Assembly: GCA_027186245.1 (NCBI GenBank)
Contig: CP114489.1
Span: 2,177,501-2,241,500, forward strand
Length of the DNA stretch: 64,000 nucleotides
Source of the DNA: Coriaria nepalensis
Lineage: Eukaryota > Streptophyta > Magnoliopsida > Cucurbitales > Coriariaceae
Direction: 5' to 3'
The notes under the pieces are model-generated. The model was given only the letters and a program-made list of their open reading frames with translations, was not told the origin of the DNA and searched no databases. The first letter of the stretch is position 1, and each line of letters begins with the position of its first letter. The position numbers and the translations under genes were made by a program. This document shows, piece by piece, positions 54,936 through 64,000 of this stretch.

Positions 54936-56290
54936 ATGGGAAAGAAGCTTGAAGCTTTGTTTGGAAGAAGCTTGAAGAGCTCAAAGTTCATTCCTCTAAT
55001 TAATCTCTCTTTCTCTCGTCTCGCCGTCCTTAAGAAACGACGACATATCAAGTGCTCTCAGGCTCGCTCTGATGTTATTCAGCTCCTTCAGCTTGGTCAA
55101 CATGAACGGGCTCTCCTTCGTGTATGTTTCTCTAATGTGTGTGTCATGGTGATTTCAATTCTGGTTATGGCTTATTTATTTATTTTTTAACAAAGAGGAT
55201 ATGGAGTTTCTGTTATGTTTCTTTCACAGGTTGAGCAAGTGATCAAGGAACAGAATCTATTGGATGTGTATGTTATGATCGAGGGTTACTTGACTCTCTT
55301 GTTTGAAAGGGTTAATCTCATAGAAAAAGAAAGGTTGGTTTCTCATTTTGCTTGAACATATTTTTCTTAAAATTGCATAGGGTACTGGGAAAAAATAAAA
55401 ATGATGTTATGTTTGATAGTATGTCTTCTAAATATAGCGAATGTCATGAGGAACTGAAAGAGGCTGTAGAAGGTTTGGCATTTGCAGCATCAAGATGTGG
55501 TGATTTTCCAGAGCTTCAAGAGATCCGATCCGTTCTGACATCTCGTTTTGGCAAAGAGTTTATGGCTCATGCAGTTGAGCTACGGAACAATTGCAAAGTC
55601 AATCCTATTGTATGTTTCTCAATATCCTTGAGATTTGACTGGTTCAATGATTACTTTTATTCATTATTCCTGGGTTTCTTCGTATCAGATGATACAGAAG
55701 CTGTCAACAAGGCAGCCTGGTTTGGAGAGTAGAATGAATCTGCTAAAAGAAATTGCTTCGGAAAATAACATTGCCTTGCAACTAGATGGAGCAGGACCTT
55801 CTAATCCTACTGAGGTAAATGCAGAATATATACACATCTTAACCAAAACATTGAAGTAATCCCAACATTATACTTGGAACAAAAACTCACACAAAAAGCT
55901 TTAATGGAATTTATCTTGCTATATATGGCTCACAAGCAGGAAAAGTTGGACATGAGCAAAAAGGAAAGCCAAAACCAGCCTGAGCCGGACACAAAAGTGG
56001 GAGATAGTATGAGAATTTTGCCTGAAGAGATAGCGAAAGACGATAGATTCTCTGATTCAATGCAAGGTAGAAGAAAGTACAAGGATGTAGCGGATGCAGC
56101 TGAGGCTGCTTTTCAGTCAGCAGCTTATGCAGCAGCTGCTGCAAGAGCTGCAGTGGAGCTTTCTCGTTCTGAATCACATGATCGTAATGATCACAATAGC
56201 TCTGATTCCCATCCTAAAAACCTATTTAATGGACCAGGGCAGAAAAAAATGGAGCTTGAATCTAAATTGAAAGAAGAAACCCATTTTTAA
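54936..56290 (+). CDS. IST1-like protein (ISTL6-type) with in-frame stop before a coding-like tail
   Basis: Five exons (54936-55121, 55230-55333, 55438-55609, 55689-55814, 55940-56290) join in frame to 312 residues. The protein begins MGKKLEALFGRSLKSSKFIP, continues VEQVIKEQNLLDVYVMIEGY, and has the IST1 region AASRCGDFPELQEIRSVLTS, RFGKEFMAHAVELRNNCKVN and MIQKLSTRQPGLESRMNLLK. An Ala-rich helix with VADAAEAAFQSAAYAAAAAR follows. IST1-like proteins bind ESCRT-III and regulate Vps4 in endosomal sorting. After the TAA at 56288-56290 the same frame runs on without a break for 76 codons to a TAG at 56516-56518, with acidic Ser-rich text (SDSSSDSEDVSRGDAMSFEG and EEDSS-like runs). The frame probably once ended there. 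It converges on HOP2. It matches Arabidopsis At1g13340 in gene order. Confidence 0.83.
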
Positions 56291-56947
56291 ACTAAGGTTG
56301 ATGAATCCAAATTGATGTCTGATTCGAGTTCAGATTCGGAAGATGTCTCACGTGGGGATGCTATGTCTTTTGAAGGAGTTAATCTGGTCAATCTGTTGGA
56401 AAAGGATCTTGTTTTTTATGAGAGTGAGAAAGATAATGGGGACGAAGAAAGCAGTGTTCCAAAGTTAAACTTGGAGAAGAGGCCAATCACAGAACGACCT
56501 GGGATTGTTCGAGGGTAGTAAGGATCATGGACTTTTTGGTCATTCGCATCGGTGTGTATTGCAGTCTTGCAACAAGTTTTTCTGTGTTTTCCTGAAAACA
56601 CGGACTTATCCCATTGTTTGTTGACAACATGGCCTTGTTGAAATTCTTTTATTGGTTTGACAATTTGGTGCTAATAGTTCAGGTGTGTGTATATATATTT
56701 ATATACATATACAGAGATCCTTTAATACCTAAAAAATGTAGCATTTTAAAACTACAAGCATATGTAGAAGATCTTGTGTTTGCAATGCAATGGGTGTTAA
56801 AACTAAATACAATGGGATTTCAAATGCCTCACATATCTGATCTGAAAAAATGCAGATTCTACCCTTCATATTACAATATATGTAAACATAGGGACTTAAA
56901 AAAACTTGAATGTAATCTTTGATATAAGGTTTAAAAATTTCTTAAAC

Positions 56948-58863
56948 TTACTGACCCCTAAGCCGCTTCTTGCCCTGCTGCACCAGCTTGTTAAATGCCT
57001 GCAACTCCACCCCAACATCTTCATCGTTTTCAAGACCAAGTTCCTCCTGCAAAAGTATGAACACGACTGAGAAAAGTGCTCGATTAAAGCGGAACTTATA
57101 TGCTGACAAGGCATTGTAATTAGCAGGACCTTAAATTCTTTCTAAACCTTGGGTGAATTCTCAGTAATAGAATCCCATAGTTCTTTAAACATCCTTTCCC
57201 TCCTCCATTGGCTTATCTTCTTTGAATAAATATCTTCAACTGCCTTACGATCTTCTGGCCTCATCAGGGTAGCTCCACACAATTTTTCCAATTTTTCCAA
57301 TTTTTCCTCCATTTCTTTAATCTAAAGCAAATTCAGAATAGAAATGTAATTTCATTAATTGTAAGGTATTTGAAGTTCAGTTATGCAGTTTATTATACTC
57401 TTCCTCCAATCTTAGTTTCACCTCTTTGTCATGCATCTGTTCAAGGGTTAAGTTTGACAGAAGAGCTTTTATTTCTGCGAAGATAGTTTAAGCTCATTTC
57501 GCCACTAGAATCCAATAACTTCAGAATGCAGAAAACACATATACTCGTAACAAAAAGGCTCGAATATGGAGTGTGATTGATGACATATACCTCCCTCAAC
57601 CCCCATCGTAGCTTTCTTTTGCTCTTCCAGCTGTTGCTGAAGTTTGGTGTTCTCTTCCTTCATCTGATTAAGTTCCTCAGTATTTGGGATGTCAAACTGA
57701 TCCTGTCGAGCAATGTAGATCTTCTGTTTCCCATATTCTTTGAATGAAATCTGCCCACTATCAGCAAGAGTGTCCAGTGTCTTCTGGACTGCTGCCTTCT
57801 TGAGGTTGATTTTTTGCAATGAATCTGCCGCATTTTGTGAATTTAAGGGTCGATTTTGCTGCGATAGGAAAAGATAGATAACATGACTATAGATGTTACA
57901 AGACATGATGTTATGAGCTTTTTGTTGGGGATACCGGATGAGGCAACAGGTATTTGAACTAAAATGTAACTTCCTCATTCATGTGGCATTCCGCTTCTAT
58001 ATATCCACTTATGTGTCAAAGGCTAATGACTTCAATACCAAACTAAATATGGTTTGATAACCCTGCCCACTTGAAAATCTTCACAATATTGATCCAGATA
58101 TATGTCTGATTTGTTTAGAAGATTATATGGAGTGGGGAGGGGGGAGAGTCCTCGTGACCAAGAAGAAGAAGAAGAAGAAGAAGATCAATCAGAAAGCCAG
58201 AGAAAATTCAGAAAAAGGGTATAATCAGTCTACTTAAATGAATGTCCTGCCTAATCATGATGTCTGCCAAAGCAAACAGAAAACACCAAGTGAATTAACC
58301 TTCTGACACGGTGGAAGTCAGATTTAGGAATAAACAGATTTCAACATTCAAAATAATAATTATTTTTTTTTAAATGGGGAGGATCTGAAACGGATTCAAA
58401 ATTTTCTGTTTGGTTATCATGAAATCAGAAGAAAATCTGAGGGAAACAACTGAAATTAAAGTACAGTCACTTCAGTCGAACCATTTTAGAGTATTTGAAG
58501 AATATAAGAAGAAATACCATCCAAACGAAGCAATCGAAGATTGATTACAATTGTCAGATATTTTAAGTCACCAAGCCCTAGCAACGCAGACGATATAAGA
58601 GCAGCTGAAGAAAATCAATTACCTCATTCACGAAATTGAGCACGATCGCTGCAGATAAGAGAAAAATAAGAAGAGAAAGAGAGAAAGAAATAAGAAAGCA
58701 GAAAAATAAGACGGTTTAGTACACAGCAAGGAAAAATCACATGTCGGAGTTACAGAAATGGATGATTATCAAAGAAAATATCTCCAACAGTTGAGAGAGA
58801 GAGAGAGGGATGTAGATTGTAGTGGTTGTGTTTACCTTCGGCGCTATCGGATTTAGGAGCCAT
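56948..58863 (-). CDS. HOP2: HOP2 homologous-pairing protein (meiosis), with suspicious splice sites
   Basis: Six exons can be joined in frame to 215 residues: 58863-58836, 58648-58623, 57858-57591, 57474-57422, 57321-57148, 57046-56948. HOP2 with MND1 helps DMC1/RAD51 pair homologous chromosomes. It begins MAPKSDSAEAIVLNFVNE. The winged-helix part reads RPLNSQNAADSLQKINLKKA and ISFKEYGKQKIYIARQDQF, followed by a coiled coil (EELNQMKEENTKLQQQLEEQ) and RPEDRKAVEDIYSKKISQWR; the end reads EELGLENDEDVG and QQGKKRLRGQ. Two conserved segments look damaged. The exon ending near 57422 should extend about 21 bases further, but the expected donor reads GA. The exon ending at 57148 should run to 57130, but the extension holds a TAG at 57142-57144. 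In both cases an upstream in-frame GT could rescue splicing. Arabidopsis AHP2 has 226 residues. Confidence 0.8.
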
Positions 58864-59138
58864 TGATCTGAAAATTTTGCAAGAAAATGGGCGGGAAAGT
58901 ATCTGGAAATAAGGAGGGCAAAGCAAAACTTCCTGGTCAGATCAAAGAGAAAGATAACCGTTTCAAAACGCACCGCTTTTAGGATTTAATTTTCACCCAA
59001 AAAAAAAGTTTATTAATATAACGCTATAAAACAAAAAAAACAAAAAAAAAAGAGGGAAAAACCCAACGAACCTACATTTCCCCCCACTAATCAAAGGTGT
59101 TCATAGCTAAGCCACGCACCTGACTCAAAGCTCTGTTA
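58864..59138. promoter_or_regulatory. Short divergent promoter, HOP2 / At3g25805-like
   Basis: Only 275 bases separate the two divergent start codons, so both genes must share this promoter region. It contains AT-rich poly-A stretches near 59005-59057 and no obvious TATA box on either side. Confidence 0.4.
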
Positions 59139-60843
59139 ATGGCGACAACTGCCATTACAGCATCTCGAACTTTGCTCTGCAATTTCCATTCCTTTCCAGC
59201 ACATAAACCTTTCTTCAGCTCAACTTCCTTCTCACTCTCTCCTCCCCGCCACTTAAAAATCCAAACTACTTCTCATCGGTTCGGACCGCAAAACCCATCC
59301 CACGCACTCGAGAGCCCTTTCATGCTTTGCCTCTCGCCGGAAATCCAACTCATCCGTCCCCCCAATCTCCTCCGAAGACGGTGGAGATGACAATTCTTGA
59401 CGAACGCTTCAAATTCTTCTCTGGATTGCGGAGGCAGTTTACATTTTGTGGCTGTTTCTCCTCACTTACGCCCCTGTCCGTAGCTGGCATTTCCACTCCA
59501 ATTTTATTTTATTTATTTACTTTTTGGGCCCAAAATTTTAGTTTTATTTACAGTTATACTCTAATTCTTTTAAAATATGTCGGAGGGATCCTGTATGGGC
59601 GATCAGTTCAGAGACAGTGAATTCACTTGTTGGCCTTTCTCTCAATTTCTTCTTTATATTGCATTTTATGAACTCCGGTATGTTCAAACAATGTCGCTTC
59701 ATCAGTCTAATTATTTTTTTTTTTGAAGTATTGCTGAACATTTGTTTATATCAGAAATAGAAAGTTTGTCCATACCTACGTTGATCTGGATGCTCGAGCA
59801 ATATTTTGAAGAATTGCTAGTGGAAATCAAACCCTATCAGTTTTCCTATCGAGGATCAATGCATAGGAAGGACGAACAAATATGCTCTCGATTAGATTCG
59901 ATTTATGGACACTTCTGCAACACTTTTTTTGGTTTAAATTTCTCCTCACATACTATTAGGAGTAATATATCTTTTGGTCTAAAGAAAATATTTGTCATGT
60001 TTTTACTACTTTTCATGATTTCTGCAATGGACTTATCCGATAGAGCACTTGGCATTGGCATACATCTAATCGAGGCTCCTGCTCTTCACCCGGTAAGAAT
60101 CATAGCCCACTCCATTTTTTATTCCTTAATTTATTGAAATATCTTCTAGGTTGCATTTTAAACCTTATGTAATGTTGGACCGTGTTTCCTTCAACTAGAT
60201 GTCGGAAGGCTTATTCAACTTTGTTATCGGATGGACGTTTATGTTTGCTCCTCTGCTCTTCACTGACCATAAGAGAGACAGATACTCTGGATCTTTAGAT
60301 GTTCTATGGGGCTTCCAGATGTTCCTTACAAACAGTAAGCTTTCATGCTAACTCTTTAAAGTTCATGTTCTATGTGCATTTGAACCATTTATAAATATCT
60401 CCACTGTATAATCTCATGCCACCAGCTTTTTTAATACCATACATGGCCATCCGGCTAAACGAGAAGGCAGGCCCGGAGAGCCCTCTCACCAAGCATTCGA
60501 AGCTTGGTCCGTAATGACTAGCGGGGCCGCAGTTGTTGGACTCATTGGTGCGGCCGCATGCATTGTATCTGCATTCTGGGCTCTTTACAGTCAAACACAG
60601 GGTAATTTCGGAAATATAGCGGATAGATGGAGGTTCTTAATCGATTATCTGGGTTCGGAGAGGTTGGCTTATGCCTTCATTTGGGATATATGCCTTTACG
60701 CAATCTTCCAGCCTTGGTTGATCGGTGACAACCTGGAAAACGTTCAGAAATCGAAGGTTAAAATCCTAAATTACCTTAGTTTTGTACCTGTGGTTGGGTT
60801 GGTTGCCTCCCTTGTGTTTCTGGATTCGGATAAGGAGCGATAG
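59139..60843 (+). pseudogene. Chloroplast membrane protein of unknown function (At3g25805-like), broken
   Basis: Exons at about 59139-59460, 59589-59677, 60046-60092, 60199-60334 and 60426-60843 match a plant-specific plastid protein with several membrane segments. Examples are YILWLFLLTYAP, VGLSLNFFFILHFMNS, MSEGLFNFVIGWTFMFAPLL and LGSERLAYAFIWDICLYAIF. Function is unknown to me. The text is broken. The N-terminal transit-like region (frame of 59139) shifts by one base before CFASRRKSNSSVPP at about 59323. A TGA at 59398-59400 interrupts the conserved text before RTLQILLWIAEAVYILWLF. The donor after TYAP no longer preserves frame. A single-base loss near 60510 separates KHSKLG from VMTSGAAVVGLIG. 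The last exon then reads cleanly to its TAG at 60841-60843. Either the gene is dying or the assembly has indel errors here. Confidence 0.65.
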
Positions 60844-61023
60844 AGACGTGTATATAACTAATTGTTAACATGTATGAAAGACATACTAGAAAATAGTTGT
60901 CTAGAATTAAAATATAAGCGGTTGGTTGTAATAAGTACGATTTTTAATGCATTTCATCAATAATTTTCTTTTCTTTATTTTTTTAGAGTATTTTTATACT
61001 TGCAAGAGAGTATATATTAAACA

Positions 61024-61056
61024 AAAAAAAAACAAGAAAAAAAAAAAAAAAAAAAG
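61024..61056. repeat. Poly-A-rich tract
   Basis: A-rich run broken by single C and G bases downstream of the At3g25805-like gene. It encodes only Lys strings in the short overlapping frame. Confidence 0.7.
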
Positions 61057-61282
61057 AGTTGGTGGGTTCGTACGGGCCGAAAAATACAAAGCCCAATGTG
61101 ATGGGCCGACAGCTCAATGTCCAGCGAACTCACACGTTTGGCTGGGCTCGGTCACGTACGGTATGATGTGGATTTTGTCTTCTTTACTTTTATTCGTCGA
61201 TTCTCTCTCTCTCTGTTCTCTCTTTCTCTCTCTAAAATAAGCTCTCGAATCTGAGCCAGCCGGCGGGAAGGGTTTGAGATCG

Positions 61283-62001
61283 GTAAGAATTCTACGGCGT
61301 GCGTCGAGATTTTGTTCGATTTACTTCAGCTTTCTTGATCCGCCTTGGATTTTTCAATTTGGTTAATTTGGGAGTCTTCCTTTTGTTTGGTTGCGGAGAA
61401 AGATAAGGGAAAGTAAGATAAAATTATTTTGATTTTCGAAATTTTGTCTTTTGTGCTTTCATTTCCAGAAATGGGGTAAGGCTGGAGTTTTCTTACGCAT
61501 CGTTCGAGCGGTCTTTGTTTATCCATTTTCCGGTAAACCTGAGAGAATTTAGGGTTACTGGAATTGGAAATCGACCTTTTAATTCCGCCATTTCCCCTAG
61601 CTTTAGGTCCGACCTCAAGGTTTATACTTCAGATCTCAGAATGCTAATATGATGCTTTCCTCTAGCTATGTTCTGTTCTCTTCCATTTCTGGGAGCTCAA
61701 GAACTTAAATTAATAAAAATAATCGGAAGTGTATTTTCTTGCTAATTCTGGGCCACTTGTACTCTTTTTAGCTTGCTTAATAATAAAACCTTTTTTTTCT
61801 TTGTTAGAAAACAATGGCTTTGCTTGAATAACATTCCCCCCCCTCTCCCCCCCCCCCCCTCTTTCTTTGCTGCTTGACTTATTTCTGTATGTCTTAATAT
61901 TTCACATCCGTTTGATATTTATTTATCAATCTGTATCTGAATCGGAAATGCTCATTTCATATATGTTGAATTCCTTTTGGTCTAATTGTTTTCTGCCGCA
62001 G
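61283..62001 (+). other. 5' UTR intron of the PP2A scaffold gene
   Basis: GGTAAGAATTC at 61283 and TTTTCTGCCGCAG ending at 62001 are strong donor and acceptor sites, with a CT-rich leader (61200-61235) upstream. A 719-base leader intron is inferred. The C-rich run at 61836-61859 lies inside it. Confidence 0.6.
61836..61859 (+). repeat. Poly-C tracts (8 C, CTCT, 13 C)
   Basis: Two adjacent C homopolymers, 61836-61843 and 61847-61859, in the inferred leader intron of the PP2A gene. The complementary strand could form a G-quadruplex. The exact counts are assembly-sensitive. Confidence 0.85.
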
Positions 62002-62006
62002 CTCTG

Positions 62007-62030
62007 ATGGGAGTTTGTTTGATGGTTTAG
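62007..62030 (+). other. Seven-codon upstream ORF in the PP2A leader
   Basis: Just after the inferred leader-intron acceptor an ATG at 62007 opens a seven-codon frame that ends TAG at 62028-62030, encoding MGVCLMV. It lies 28 bases before the main ATG (62059) in a different frame and could modulate translation. Confidence 0.4.
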
Positions 62031-62058
62031 AGTTAGACAGGAAAATTGTTGCAGTACA

Positions 62059-64000
62059 ATGTCTATGGTTGATGAACCGCTATATCCTATAGCTGTTCTT
62101 ATAGACGAGCTAAAAAATGATGACATCCAACTGCGGTTAAATTCAATCCGTAGGCTCTCTACAATTGCACGAGCTCTTGGAGAGGAGCGAACTCGGAAGG
62201 AACTGATCCCATTTCTGAGTGAAAACAACGATGATGATGATGAGGTACTACTTGCAATGGCAGAGGAGTTGGGGGTGTTTATCCCATATGTTGGGGGAGT
62301 GGAGCATGCTCATGTCTTGCTCCCACCTTTGGAGACCCTCTGCACTGTGGAGGAAACCTGTGTCAGAGACAAAGCTGTAGAGTCATTGTGCAGAATTGGT
62401 TCTCAAATGAGGGAAAGTGATTTGGTCGACTGGTTCATTCAGTTGGTTAAGGTTAATTTTCCACCTCTGTATATTTAGATTCACCATCATTGTTCTAACC
62501 ATTGCTTCCCATTGCCCAGTGACATAAGTTTATAACCTTTTTACAAGATATTCTTGGTAATATCTATCATCGAAAGATTTGTTCTTAAAACCTTGTATCC
62601 TTGATGGAATGTTAATCTTGGACATGGAAACTAGAAATTCTTTTGTTGGTTTCACCGAATTTGGTTTTCACAAAGCATAGAAAGAGTTAAGTATTTCTCA
62701 TGAAATGAGGGTTTCTGGGGACAAGTGGCGTTGATGACATTAATGAGGTTGATTAGCTAAAACTAGTGTAGCTTACGGTGCATTTAGCTACTCTTTGGAG
62801 TCATATTATAGTTTCTTGATTTATTAGTGACTTCAGTTGCTGGATAACATAAATTCTTACCACTGAATTGTATAAATGAAAGTTAAACATGATATATTGT
62901 ATTTTTATGTCATTCATTTGCATGCTAAATAACATGGGAGTTGTGTGCAAAATTAATGGAATTTATTGTTATCAGAGATTGGCAGCAGGAGAATGGTTTA
63001 CGGCTCGAGTCTCTGCATGTGGACTATTCCATATTGCCTATCCTAGTGCCCCAGAGATGTTGAAGACGGAGTTGCGGTCAATATATGGCCAACTGTGTCA
63101 AGATGACATGCCTATGGTTAGGAGGTCTGCTGCAACAAATCTTGGAAAATTTGCTGCTACAGTTGAAACTGCTCATCTAAAGAGTGACATCATGTCAATA
63201 TTTGAGGATCTTACACAGGATGGTAATTTTCTATCTATGCCTGAAATCAAATGAGATATCTGAATGAGGAGTGGCATAAAAAATAAAAACTTTGGAACAC
63301 AATTATTAATCATTAATTTTGATACCATACTCGAAACTCCTATTTTGTTTTTGTTTTTATTTATTTATTTATTTATTTTATCATTTACATTGATGTTCTT
63401 ATTTTATATTTATTTTCAGACCAAGATTCTGTTCGATTATTAGCCGTTGAAGGTTGTGCCGCTCTTGGAAAATTATTGGAGCCCCAAGATTGTGTTGCAC
63501 ATATTCTGCCAGTTATTGTTAACTTTTCTCAGGTACCTTGTTCATCATTTCTCATAAAAAATCGTTTGTTCTTATATTCTTGTTGTTGGTCATTGATGTC
63601 AATCATCTAGAGGCTGTTGAGAAATATGTAGGTGGTCCATATTTTTTAGAAAATACCAGAAGTAATACCCAAATATTAGAACTTTGAGAACATGTGCTGG
63701 TTGATCCTTACATTGCTGAGTTATGGAAATTTCCTTTTATCTAGGGAGAATTTTTTTAACGATGGAAATTATTTCACTAGATCCAGAGACTCAGGCAGAA
63801 CACTATCTACCTGTGACATTTTGACTTATTCAGAACGATCTTACCCAGTTGTATTTGTTCGAGTATGATTTCTAGAATCACTTTATTCCTTGGACTAAGA
63901 CTATGTATGGACGTCTATGTGCATTATTCCCCTATAAGCTTATTTGACTCTCATTTTACTTATTTTGGTTATCTTTTTCTTTGATTGATTATCGACAGGA
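62059..64000 (+). CDS. PP2A 65-kDa regulatory subunit A (scaffold), partial
   Basis: Exons 62059-62451, 62976-63222, 63420-63532 and the start of a fourth at 63999 join in frame; the gene runs off the window. The product is the HEAT-repeat scaffold that holds the PP2A catalytic and B subunits. The N-terminal text [20 protein letters not shown] and the HEAT segments [60 protein letters not shown] and [20 protein letters not shown] are strongly conserved in plants. All frames are clean. It corresponds to Arabidopsis PP2AA2/PP2AA3 (At3g25800/At1g13320), both in these duplicated blocks. The start is the first ATG of the frame and gives the known N-terminus. Confidence 0.95.

Overview
The window is nuclear DNA from a flowering plant, most likely a eudicot. 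The genes carry short exons with GT-AG introns, intergenic DNA is AT-rich, chloroplast-type N-termini occur, and the gene families are plant-specific (plastid pyruvate dehydrogenase E2, isopentenyltransferase, PPR, Agenet/BAH). I cannot name the species. Exon limits were read by eye from splice sites and reading-frame continuity; no alignment was run.

Layout. 1-9.5 kb: a dead IST1-like gene (2.0-4.3 kb, minus), an intact eight-exon alpha/beta hydrolase of the monoacylglycerol lipase / caffeoylshikimate esterase family (5.3-7.5 kb, minus) and a broken PPR gene (7.75-9.55 kb, plus). 9.5-29.6 kb: a transposon-rich, gene-poor stretch with only two intact host genes, an intronless adenylate isopentenyltransferase (18.2-19.3 kb) and a 257-residue membrane-anchored orphan (25.9-26.6 kb). 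Around them lie relics of a Mutator/FAR1-type element with long inverted repeats, a DUF1985 gene, a MuDR-type transposase and a hAT element, plus telomere-like sequence. 29.6-36.6 kb: a universal stress protein, an ACD11-like sphingolipid transfer protein and plastid pyruvate dehydrogenase E2 (LTA2). 37-39 kb: a Copia gag fragment, a previously hidden dead copy of the hydrolase family, and a fold-back MITE. 39.7-64 kb: a BAH-Agenet chromatin reader, a broken heavy-metal-associated-domain gene, the splicing kinase PRP4K (1000 aa by my gene model), an IST1-like (ISTL6-type) gene, HOP2, a broken chloroplast membrane-protein gene, and the first exons of the PP2A scaffold A subunit, which runs off the right edge.

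Context. From memory of the Arabidopsis map, the right half corresponds to two duplicated Arabidopsis blocks: At1g13320-13350 (PP2AA3, AHP2, IST1-like, PRP4KB) and At3g25800-25930 (PP2AA2, an unknown plastid protein, PRP4KA, a copper-transport-type gene, LTA2, a USP). The window has one copy of each, so it looks like the arrangement before the Arabidopsis duplication and gene loss. Within this conserved block several genes (HMA, ISTL6, HOP2, At3g25805-like) carry frameshifts or stop codons while PRP4K, LTA2, BAH-Agenet and PP2A read through cleanly. That suggests either selective decay of one duplicate copy or local base-level assembly errors. I saw no new multi-gene system; the most interesting signals are the decay pattern, the hidden pseudogene and the transposon structures.
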